Assembly: GCA_002007315.1 (NCBI GenBank)
Contig: LNZQ01000008.1
Location: 1-9,875, forward strand
Reading direction: 5' to 3'
Length of the DNA stretch: 9,875 nt
Source: Epulopiscium sp. Nele67-Bin004
GTDB lineage: Bacteria > Bacillota_A > Clostridia > Lachnospirales > Cellulosilyticaceae
The position numbers and the translations under genes are program-made. Within the stretch, counting starts at the first letter, position 1, and each line of letters starts with the position of its first letter. Below are positions 1 to 4,416 of this stretch, in pieces. The notes below the pieces were generated by a model, which ran no database searches, was not told the origin of the DNA, and worked only from the letters and a program-made list of their open reading frames with translations.

Positions 1-438
1 AAATATTGTATACAAAACGATATAGGAAATATTGTTATAGGATATAACGAAAACTTTAAGCATAAGGCAAATCTTGGTCCCAAAAACAATCAAGCATTTG
101 TAAATATACCTTATGCAAAAATATTAAGCTATATTGAATATAAAAGCAACTTGGTAGGAATAAACGCAGTTAAACAAGAAGAAAGCTATACTAGTAAAGC
201 AAGTGCCTTAGATAACGATTTTATCCCTGTATATGATGAAAAAGATACTACACAATATGAATTTAGTGGACGACGTATCAAACGAGGAGTATATAAAACT
301 AAAAACGGATATTTAATCAACGCAGACTTAAATGGAGCGATGAATATAATGATAAAAAGTAATGTTGTAACTTGTGATTTTGCAAGTTTATACAGTAGGG
401 GCGAACTGAATACGCCAATAAGAAAAAGGGTAGCATAA
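1..438 (+). CDS. tnpB: TnpB (IS605 OrfB) RNA-guided nuclease, C-terminal part
   Basis: The frame is open from base 1, and the gene begins upstream of the window; 145 codons are visible. TnpB is the RuvC-like RNA-guided endonuclease of IS200/IS605 elements. The C-terminal RuvC signature is clear. The motif QEESYTSKAS, encoded at about 175-204, carries the second acidic catalytic residue. It is followed by GRRIKRGVY and then NADLNGAMNI near 319-348, which carries the last catalytic Asp. The first Asp (usually GIDLG) must lie upstream. The zinc-finger segment between these motifs has no CxxC pairs, which marks a known cysteine-less TnpB branch. The end, NTPIRKRVA, is typical. The visible part has no internal stop, so the gene may be intact. 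A TTG at 151 is internal and not a start. Confidence 0.9.
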   Translation, partial: KYCIQNDIGNIVIGYNENFKHKANLGPKNNQAFVNIPYAKILSYIEYKSNLVGINAVKQEESYTSKASALDNDFIPVYDEKDTTQYEFSGRRIKRGVYKTKNGYLINADLNGAMNIMIKSNVVTCDFASLYSRGELNTPIRKRVA

Positions 439-510
439 GCTATCAAACTTCTTAAATAAAGTTTTTTTATTAACTTTTAGAATCCCACTTCAGATGTGGG
501 AGATTCAGAG
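380..510 (+). ncRNA. Putative omega-RNA (reRNA) of the TnpB element
   Basis: In IS200/IS605 elements the guide RNA for TnpB spans the 3' end of tnpB and the transposon right end, and the guide is taken from the flanking DNA. Here the right-end hairpin at 480-506 and the AT-rich stretch after the tnpB stop are in the expected place. The guide would be the first 16-20 bases after the element, roughly 507-530. The 5' limit given is arbitrary. The call rests on position and on the one hairpin. Confidence 0.4.
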
Positions 511-602
511 GTGGGACGATTGTGAACGAAAGAGGAGTTGAAATAGACCCTACTGTTACAGCAGGGCGTAGTGGCGGTGGCAGTAGCCATAAAAGAAAGT
601 AA
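510..602 (+). pseudogene. 3' fragment of an unidentified gene interrupted by the TnpB element
   Basis: Directly after the element the sequence stays open to a TAA at 600-602. The frame reads GGTIVNERGVEIDPT and then VTAGRSGGGSSHKRK. A Gly/Ser-rich stretch followed by a basic C-terminus looks like the tail of a real protein, and an intrinsic terminator follows directly. No ribosome binding site or good start lies within the fragment; a GTG at 522 is the only candidate. I infer that the element inserted near the 3' end of a gene whose main body lies before the window. The product is not recognised. It could instead be chance open frame, since it is only about 30 codons. Confidence 0.35.
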
Positions 603-607
603 AAATT

Positions 608-636
608 ACCTTAGGCGTTTGTCTAAGGTTTTCTTT
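608..636 (+). terminator. Intrinsic terminator after the gene fragment
   Basis: CCTTAG at 609-614 pairs with CTAAGG at 623-628 around an 8-base loop, with A608-T629 extending the stem. A T-rich tract follows at 629-636. It lies 6 bases after the TAA of the gene fragment, which supports that fragment being the end of a former gene. Confidence 0.75.
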
Positions 637-645
637 GCGTATAAT
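618..645 (+). promoter_or_regulatory. Candidate promoter of the Uma2-family gene
   Basis: A perfect -10 TATAAT lies at 640-645, 20 bases before the start codon of the next gene. The best -35 is weak: TTTGTC at 618-623 with a 16-base spacer. It overlaps the second stem arm of the preceding terminator. Confidence 0.4.
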
Positions 646-665
646 ATAGCCAAAGGAGTGATAAG

Positions 666-1217
666 ATGGAGGCATACAAAACAGAACTTATTGATGGTAA
701 AGAACTTATGCTTGCCTCGCCAACAACCACACATGGGGCGATTGTAGGGACGCTACACAGTATAATCAACTTGAATTTAGGTAAGGGATGTACAGTATTT
801 ACGGATTGTGTTGACGTGGTGTGTGATGAAAAAAACATTTTTGTACCTGATATAACTGTTGTGAAAAATAAAGATATACACAACGAAAAAGTTGTGGGGA
901 CACCAAAGCTTGTTATTGAAGTTTGGTCACTTGGCAATAAGCAAGCAGAACGCCAAAAGAAAAAGCAGTTGTACGCAATAAAAGGAATACCCCAATTTAT
1001 AGAAATTGACTATTTAAGAAGAGAAGTCGTGTCAAATAGTTTGGTAGATGGGGGGTATCAAACGACTAAAAAAGTTGAAGTTTATCCTATATATGAATAT
1101 GAAAATGCTAATATGGTAGATGAAATAGACCATGTGATATTTGTAGATTGCGTTGGAATAGAAGTTGATATGTTGGACGTTTTTAGCGGCGAAATATTGA
1201 AATATGTGCCAAGATAG
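666..1217 (+). CDS. Uma2 family (DUF820) PD-(D/E)XK nuclease-fold protein
   Basis: The 183-residue product matches the Uma2 family (PF05685), a restriction-endonuclease-like fold common in cyanobacteria and in some Firmicutes, with no agreed cellular role. The pattern is clear: His23, a hydrophobic N-terminal half, VPDITVV with Asp62, GTPKLVIEVWS with Glu85, a lysine cluster at 98-100 that would supply the active-site Lys, and then the QLYAIKGIPQFIEID segment. All three PD-(D/E)XK positions therefore look present. The common EVLSPS motif reads EVWSLG here. The start is ATG, with AAAGGAG at 652-658 placed 7 bases upstream. No partner gene is attached, and the next gene has its own promoter. 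Its place between a transposon end and a toxin-antitoxin pair suggests acquired DNA. The family call is firm; the function is unknown. Confidence 0.85.
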   Translation: MEAYKTELIDGKELMLASPTTTHGAIVGTLHSIINLNLGKGCTVFTDCVDVVCDEKNIFVPDITVVKNKDIHNEKVVGTPKLVIEVWSLGNKQAERQKKKQLYAIKGIPQFIEIDYLRREVVSNSLVDGGYQTTKKVEVYPIYEYENANMVDEIDHVIFVDCVGIEVDMLDVFSGEILKYVPR

Positions 1218-1246
1218 TTGACAATATACCATATATAGCATAATAT
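1218..1246 (+). promoter_or_regulatory. Promoter of the higBA-type operon
   Basis: A perfect -35 TTGACA at 1218-1223 is followed, after 17 bases, by the -10 TAATAT at 1241-1246; CATAAT at 1239-1244 is an alternative with a 15-base spacer. It starts one base after the stop codon of the Uma2-family gene. Antitoxins of this kind usually repress such a promoter. The region is so AT-rich that I could not pick out a convincing operator palindrome. Confidence 0.65.
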
Positions 1247-1277
1247 AATAGTATCAGTTATTAAGGAGTTACTAAAG

Positions 1278-1628
1278 ATGTATGAGTTAGAATTTTATAG
1301 TACAGAAAAAGGAGTAGAACCTATTAGGGAATTTTTAGATAGCCTTACGCCTAAACTACGAGCAAAAGCGATACGAGATTTAGAAATTTTACAAGAATAT
1401 GGAAATAACTTAAGAGAGCCACATTCTAAATATATAGAAGATGGGATATTTGAACTACGAATAAAGTTTAGTAGTGATATAGCAAGAATATTTTATTTTT
1501 TCATAGTCGGTAATAAAATTATATTAACTAATGGATTTATTAAAAAACAACAAAAGACTCCTAAAAGAGAAATTGAAAGGGCAAAAACGTATAAAAAAGA
1601 ATTTGAGAGGAGGCAGTGTAATGACTAG
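1278..1628 (+). CDS. higB: RelE/HigB-type toxin (phage Gp49-like, PF05973)
   Basis: This is a 116-residue type II toxin of the RelE/ParE superfamily, HigB or Gp49-like branch. Such proteins usually act as mRNA interferases. The family hallmarks are MYELEFYSTEKG at the N-terminus, then IREFLDSL, IEDGIFELRIKF at about residues 53-64, ARIFYFF at about 69-75, and the C-terminal segment NGFIKKQQKTPKREIERAK. The basic residues of the last segment and Arg61/Arg70 are the likely RNA-binding surface. AAGGAG at 1263-1268 lies 9 bases before the ATG. The toxin gene comes first and overlaps the antitoxin start by 8 bases, which is the normal higBA order. The frame is intact. Family membership is firm; ribosome dependence and target are inferred from the family. 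Confidence 0.9.
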   Translation: MYELEFYSTEKGVEPIREFLDSLTPKLRAKAIRDLEILQEYGNNLREPHSKYIEDGIFELRIKFSSDIARIFYFFIVGNKIILTNGFIKKQQKTPKREIERAKTYKKEFERRQCND

Positions 1629-1893
1629 ACTAAATGATTATTTAAGCGAACAACTACAAGAGGAAGAATTTAAGATAGAGTATGAACAACTATCACCAGA
1701 GTATGAGATTATTAGAGCTATTATACAAGCACGTACGGAACAAGATTTAACTCAAAAACAACTATCAGAAAAGACAGGAATACAACAAAGTCATATAAGC
1801 CGTTTAGAAAGTGGGAATTATAACCCTACAATTAAATTTTTACAAAGAATAGCCGAAGGGCTAGGAAAAGAGTTGCATATAGAATTTAGATAG
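1621..1893 (+). CDS. higA: HigA-type antitoxin, XRE family helix-turn-helix
   Basis: This 90-residue antitoxin has an XRE (HTH_3) domain over about residues 31-85. The key segments are IIQARTEQDLTQKQLSEKTG, then IQQSHISRLESGNYNPTIKF, and LQRIAEGLGKELHIEF. QQSHISRLESG is the recognition-helix signature. The N-terminal 30 residues are acidic and probably form the toxin-binding extension. The start is ATG 1621, because AGGAGG at 1608-1613 sits 7 bases upstream, inside the toxin gene. The frame is also open from an earlier ATG at 1531, but that lies deep in the toxin gene and lacks a proper ribosome binding site. The expected role is to neutralise the toxin and repress the promoter at 1218-1246. 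An intrinsic terminator follows 5 bases after the stop. Confidence 0.92.
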   Translation: MTRLNDYLSEQLQEEEFKIEYEQLSPEYEIIRAIIQARTEQDLTQKQLSEKTGIQQSHISRLESGNYNPTIKFLQRIAEGLGKELHIEFR

Positions 1894-1897
1894 TTTT

Positions 1898-1921
1898 TGC
1901 CCCCAATAGGGGTATTTTCTT
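1898..1921 (+). terminator. Intrinsic terminator of the higBA-type operon
   Basis: The stem 1898-1903 with 1909-1914 has four C-G pairs, one G-T and one T-A, with loop CAATA. It is followed by TTTTCTT at 1915-1921. It starts right after the antitoxin stop codon. Confidence 0.75.
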
Positions 1922-1944
1922 GAAGTAATACCATTGGATTTTTT

Positions 1945-2436
1945 TATACATTCATCTATAATACTACTTATTACGTGCAGTTTATAGCCTTAAAAAAATC
2001 CTAACCTTGTTCCTTTTCCTATTTGTGCTTCTGTATCATACTTTGAACTTCTAAGAGCCGTACTATCTACGGCACATAATCTAGTTTCAGGATTAAGTTC
2101 TGTTATAAGATTTTTATACAGATTATCAAGCTCCGAACTTTCCAATTTGCTTAATTGTATTGAAAATGTAGAATAATCTGGAGATTTTTTAATTCCTATT
2201 ATACTTTTAAATTCAGTATTTAAATTGATTTTATACTTTAATTCTCTAAGGCTAAAAATATGATTTATTATTCCATAAATACTACAAGCTATAATTTGAG
2301 CATCAGTATATTTAGGTGGTCTACCTTTAGTGACTGTTTTATTTATTTTAGGCAGTTTGCATTTAATTAAATTATAAATTTTACTGTAATAGGTATTGGC
2401 TGAACTTTCATTTAATGGTATACTCATAGTAGACAT
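1945..2436 (-). pseudogene. IS4/IS5-type DDE transposase, truncated and with a nonsense codon
   Basis: This is the N-terminal part of a DDE transposase. The start ATG is at 2436, and the first 148 codons are open. GRPPKYTDAQIIACSIYGI and SLRELKYKI are typical of the IS4/IS5 N-terminal region, and AVDSTALRSS carries the first catalytic Asp. The frame then meets a TAA at 1990-1992 just after GTRLGFF. Reading on past this stop gives GYKLHVISSIIDECI, the normal continuation of this motif, so the stop looks like an AAA-to-TAA nonsense change. Homology is lost near 1945, and the rest of the catalytic domain is missing, so the gene cannot make an active enzyme. The subgroup is not certain. It faces the higBA-type genes tail to tail, and its loss is consistent with old accessory DNA. 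Confidence 0.85.
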
Positions 2437-2486
2437 TCCTTTGGTTTTTATTGTGTGGTAACCTTATTATATCAAATGGAATGTCT
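2431..2486. repeat. Inverted repeat AGACATTCC / GGAATGTCT flanking the transposase start
   Basis: AGACATTCC at 2431-2439 has its exact inverse GGAATGTCT at 2478-2486. Adjacent TTTG/CAAA adds four more pairs with a one-base bulge. About 30 bases separate the arms. The left arm lies in the first codons and leader of the transposase, and the right arm runs into a T-tract at 2486-2491. On the minus strand a TATAAT at 2471-2466, probably the transposase -10, sits between the arms. The repeat could be an insertion sequence end, an operator, or a long-looped RNA hairpin. The region holds no other gene. Confidence 0.6.
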
Positions 2487-2544
2487 TTTTTGTATATTTT
2501 TTTATTTATTCAACAACCTATAGAACTAATAAAAGAGGTGCAAC

Positions 2545-3093
2545 ATGGGATTACAGCAATTATTTATACTAGCAGTGGGGCTGTCGATGGACGCTTTTGC
2601 AGTTTCTATCTGCAAAGGTCTGCAAGGAGCAACATTCAAATCTGCTATACAAGTTGGTTTTTATTTTGGTGGATTTCAAGCATTTATGCCGATACTGGGC
2701 TATTATTTGGGGGACAGATTTTATGACATTATTGCCCCTTTTGACCACTGGATAATATTTGGAATATTAACGATTATCGGTGTAAAAATGATTAAAGAGG
2801 CGAGTGACCGTGCCGAGGACGACATGCCACAATCGCTTTTGATGCTTGCGATAGCAACGAGTATTGACGCCCTAGCAGTGGGGATATCGCTTGCATTATT
2901 AAATGTTGATATTATGCATTCAGCAGGAGTAATAGGTGTAACAACTTTTTGTTTGTCTGTAATAGGCGTATTTATAGGGGCGAAAATTGGTAGCAAATTT
3001 AAGGCGAAATCTGAAATTGTGGGGGGTTTAATTTTGATTGGAATAGGCGTGAAAACGTTGGTTGAACATATTAGTCAATCTGGATTAAACTAG
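2545..3093 (+). CDS. mntP: MntP family manganese efflux pump
   Basis: This 182-residue integral membrane protein of the MntP (DUF204/YebN) family exports Mn(II) and protects against manganese excess. The length is normal for the family. The two internally repeated halves are visible: LSMDAFAVSICKG with Asp16 near the N-terminus, and TSIDALAVGISLAL with Asp108 in the second half. These are the conserved acidic residues of the metal path. Hydrophobic segments give about six membrane helices, and a charged loop, IKEASDRAEDD, lies near the middle. AGAGGTG at about 2534-2540 precedes the ATG. Many mntP genes are controlled by the yybP-ykoY manganese riboswitch, but only about 55 bases separate this start from the inverted repeat of the transposase remnant, and I see no such element. 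The pseudopilin gene follows after 45 bases. Confidence 0.93.
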   Translation: MGLQQLFILAVGLSMDAFAVSICKGLQGATFKSAIQVGFYFGGFQAFMPILGYYLGDRFYDIIAPFDHWIIFGILTIIGVKMIKEASDRAEDDMPQSLLMLAIATSIDALAVGISLALLNVDIMHSAGVIGVTTFCLSVIGVFIGAKIGSKFKAKSEIVGGLILIGIGVKTLVEHISQSGLN

Positions 3094-3104
3094 CAAAAAA
3101 ATGG

Positions 3105-3134
3105 CAACACTCCTTATAACATATGAGGAGGTTG
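3105..3134 (+). promoter_or_regulatory. Hairpin burying the ribosome binding site of the pseudopilin gene
   Basis: CAAC 3105-3108 pairs with GTTG 3131-3134. After a bulged A (3109), CTCCTTATA 3110-3118 pairs with TATGAGGAG 3122-3130, with one G-T pair. The loop is ACA (3119-3121). All of GAGGAGG (3125-3131) is inside the 13-bp stem, and the ATG is at 3139. No T-tract follows, so it is not a terminator. This suggests translational control, for example by an RNA thermometer, an antisense RNA or a protein; which of these applies is unknown. Confidence 0.6.
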
Positions 3135-3138
3135 ATAC

Positions 3139-3585
3139 ATGTCAAACAACAAAGGATACACCCTAATAGAACTTATGGTTGTAGTTACAATTATTTGGTT
3201 TGTAGGTACAATTTCAACGGTGCAAGTAAACTACGTAAATCGAATGGAATTTAAAATTATAAAAAATAGCATTTACGATGCAATATGTGAGGCTCGTGAA
3301 ACCGCTCTTAGAACGGGCAATGATGTTTATATTAAAAATGAGGACAACACTCTTATTATAGGCCTGAGTAGCACATTATCATCTTATCAAGAGATACAAA
3401 TGCCAAACGAAGTAACGTTATATGTGGGCAATAAAGATATGACATATACAGATATATTAAAATTTAATGGTGAAACTATATCGCCAAGTAGTGCAGGAAC
3501 AGTAACTATCACAAATGACCGAACAGGCGAACAAGTGCAAATCACAATTACCCCCGTAACAGGAAATATTACTATGTATGATTAG
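3139..3585 (+). CDS. GspH/FimT-like type II pseudopilin
   Basis: This 148-residue protein has a class III prepilin leader. The short, positively charged MSNNKG is followed by YTLIELMVVVTII. PilD-type peptidase should cut after Gly6, and Glu5 of the mature protein (residue 11) is present. The hydrophobic helix spans about residues 7-30, and the rest reads as a beta-rich GspH/FimT-like globular domain rich in Thr, Ile and Asn. Family members are minor pilins of type IV pili, competence or type II secretion systems and normally sit in a cluster with an ATPase and a membrane platform. None of those is here, so it must work with machinery encoded elsewhere, if at all. A Trp at residue 20 inside the helix is unusual. 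GAGGAGG at 3125-3131 sets the start, and it lies in a strong hairpin. An intrinsic terminator overlaps the stop codon. Confidence 0.85.
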   Translation: MSNNKGYTLIELMVVVTIIWFVGTISTVQVNYVNRMEFKIIKNSIYDAICEARETALRTGNDVYIKNEDNTLIIGLSSTLSSYQEIQMPNEVTLYVGNKDMTYTDILKFNGETISPSSAGTVTITNDRTGEQVQITITPVTGNITMYD

Positions 3586-3611
3586 ACCGAAATTTATCGG
3601 TCTGTTTTTCT
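3584..3611 (+). terminator. Intrinsic terminator after the pseudopilin gene
   Basis: AGACCGA at 3584-3590 pairs perfectly with TCGGTCT at 3597-3603 around AATTTA. A T-tract follows at 3605-3609. The stem begins within the TAG stop codon. The gap to the facing rpmB terminator is only about 13 bases. Confidence 0.88.
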
Positions 3612-3623
3612 GCAAATTTTTAC

Positions 3624-3652
3624 ATAAAAAAAGACTGCCTATTCGCAGCCTT
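3624..3652 (-). terminator. Intrinsic terminator of rpmB
   Basis: On the minus strand AAGGCTGC (3652-3645) pairs with GCAGTCTT (3638-3631), with one G-T pair and loop GAATAG. A run of seven or more T follows, seen as the A-tract 3625-3632 on the plus strand. It lies 8 bases after the rpmB stop. Confidence 0.85.
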
Positions 3653-3659
3653 AAAATAA

Positions 3660-3845
3660 TTAAACTCTTGTAACAGCGTTTGAACGTAGGCAACGAGTAC
3701 ATACATTCATTCTTTTAGCTGCACCATTGTGTGCAACTCTTACTTTCTTTACATTAGCTTTCCACATTTTATTTGATCTTCTATGAGAGTGACTCACTTT
3801 GATACCAAAGTGAACATCTTTAGAACAAATTTCACATTTTGCCAT
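3660..3845 (-). CDS. rpmB: 50S ribosomal protein L28
   Basis: This 61-residue ribosomal protein L28 begins MAKCEICSKDVHFGIKVSHS and ends near CTRCLRSNAVTRV. It carries both cysteine pairs, CEIC (Cys4, Cys7) and CTRC (Cys49, Cys52), so it is the zinc-binding C+ form. The start is the ATG at 3845-3843, because AGGAGG (3860-3855 on the minus strand) lies 9 bases upstream. An in-frame ATG at 3878 would add 11 residues across that ribosome binding site and is rejected. The gene is single, with its own promoter and terminator, and diverges from asp23/yloU, as in many Firmicutes. It is an essential, highly expressed component of the large subunit. Confidence 0.97.
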   Translation of the reverse strand: MAKCEICSKDVHFGIKVSHSHRRSNKMWKANVKKVRVAHNGAAKRMNVCTRCLRSNAVTRV

Positions 3846-3893
3846 AATATAGTACCTCCTTAAAATTTTTTGTTGCATGACATAACAACTGAT

Positions 3894-3922
3894 ATTTTAA
3901 CAGATATTTTAATAAATTTCAA
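3894..3922 (-). promoter_or_regulatory. Promoter of rpmB
   Basis: On the minus strand, -35 TTGAAA (3922-3917) and -10 TAAAAT (3899-3894) are separated by exactly 17 bases. A TG one base before the -10 gives an extended -10. It would start a leader of about 40 bases, and no other promoter in the divergent gap competes on this strand. Confidence 0.75.
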
Positions 3923-3954
3923 GTTCCTATTCAATATTATTTTATATTTTAGGG

Positions 3955-3984
3955 TTTATTTCTTTATATAAGTTGTGATATAAT
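3955..3984 (+). promoter_or_regulatory. Extended -10 promoter of the asp23-fakA operon
   Basis: TATAAT at 3979-3984 is preceded by TGA, giving a TGn extended -10. The -35 is weak (TTTATT 3955-3960, 18-base spacer; or TTATTT 3956-3961, 17-base spacer), as is common with extended -10 promoters. The leader to the ATG is about 44 bases. Confidence 0.65.
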
Positions 3985-4034
3985 TGTTTTCATGTAAAGT
4001 ACAAAATACTTTTTTTGCAGGGAGGACTAAAATA

Positions 4035-4391
4035 ATGGGTGAAAAACTTTCAAATGAACAGGGTATCATCGAAATCAACGAAGAAGTAATTGCACAAATA
4101 AGTGGGATTACAGCAACTGAATGTTATGGTATAGTAGGTATGGCATCTCGTAATGTTAAAGATGGTATAGTTAGACTACTAAAACGGGACAGTATAACAA
4201 AAGGTGTATTAGTTCAACTTGATGGAAGTAACGTTGACATTGAGTTTCATATCATTGTTGAATATGGAACAAAAATTTCGGCAGTAACAGATAACCTTAT
4301 GAACACAGTTAGATATAAATTAGGTGAAATGTTAGGACTTCAAGTTGGGACAATCCAAATATTCGTTGAAGGCGTAAGAGTAAGCAAGTAA
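4035..4391 (+). CDS. yloU: Asp23/Gls24 family envelope protein (YloU-like)
   Basis: This 118-residue protein belongs to the Asp23/Gls24 family (DUF322). The core pattern is GIIEINEEVIAQISGITATE, then YGIVGMASRN, a variable loop, VDIEFHIIVEYGTKISAVTD, and the ending VGTIQIFVEGVRV. Asp23 proteins form membrane-associated assemblies linked to envelope stress, and the YloU-type gene almost always precedes fakA. The start is ATG 4035, because AGGGAGG at 4019-4025 sits 9 bases upstream. The frame is open from 3984, but that would begin inside the promoter. The fakA GTG follows after 25 bases, and both are probably read from the promoter at 3955-3984. The family call is firm; the exact role is inferred. 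Confidence 0.93.
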   Translation: MGEKLSNEQGIIEINEEVIAQISGITATECYGIVGMASRNVKDGIVRLLKRDSITKGVLVQLDGSNVDIEFHIIVEYGTKISAVTDNLMNTVRYKLGEMLGLQVGTIQIFVEGVRVSK

Positions 4392-4416
4392 ATTTTATTT
4401 ATGGGAGGACGACAAG

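Larger units (their letters stand above)
1..510 (+). mobile_element. IS200/IS605-type element, 3' part only
   Basis: This is the downstream part of an IS200/IS605-family (or tnpB-only) element whose left end lies before the window. It holds the tnpB C-terminus and then a right-end region with an imperfect hairpin: TCCCAC at 483-488 pairs with GTGGGA at 496-501 around a 7-base loop, with outer GAA/TTC pairing at 480-482 and 504-506. Elements of this family end in such subterminal hairpins and make no target duplication. The exact right boundary is uncertain and could lie anywhere from about 506 to 515. No tnpA is visible. Confidence 0.75.

Noticed and set aside
445..468. AAACTT/AAGTTT hairpin with T-tract after tnpB as a terminator
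   Set aside because: The stem has only one G-C pair and is AT-rich by composition. It is more likely part of the element right end.
1531..1620. Antitoxin start at ATG 1531
   Set aside because: The extra 30 residues lie inside the toxin gene. ATG 1621 has AGGAGG at ideal spacing and gives a normal-length antitoxin.
2487..2544. yybP-ykoY manganese riboswitch ahead of mntP
   Set aside because: Expected for many mntP genes, but the leader is under 60 bases and holds no matching helices or conserved internal loop.
2451..2726. A 91-codon plus-strand frame overlapping mntP
   Set aside because: It shares bases with mntP in another frame, has no ribosome binding site, and its translation has no recognisable motif.
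3846..3878. An 11-residue N-terminal extension of L28 from ATG 3878
   Set aside because: It would translate through the AGGAGG of the real start, and L28 begins with MAKC.
3984..4034. Asp23/YloU start at 3984
   Set aside because: It overlaps the -10 promoter element and lacks a ribosome binding site. ATG 4035 has AGGGAGG 9 bases upstream.
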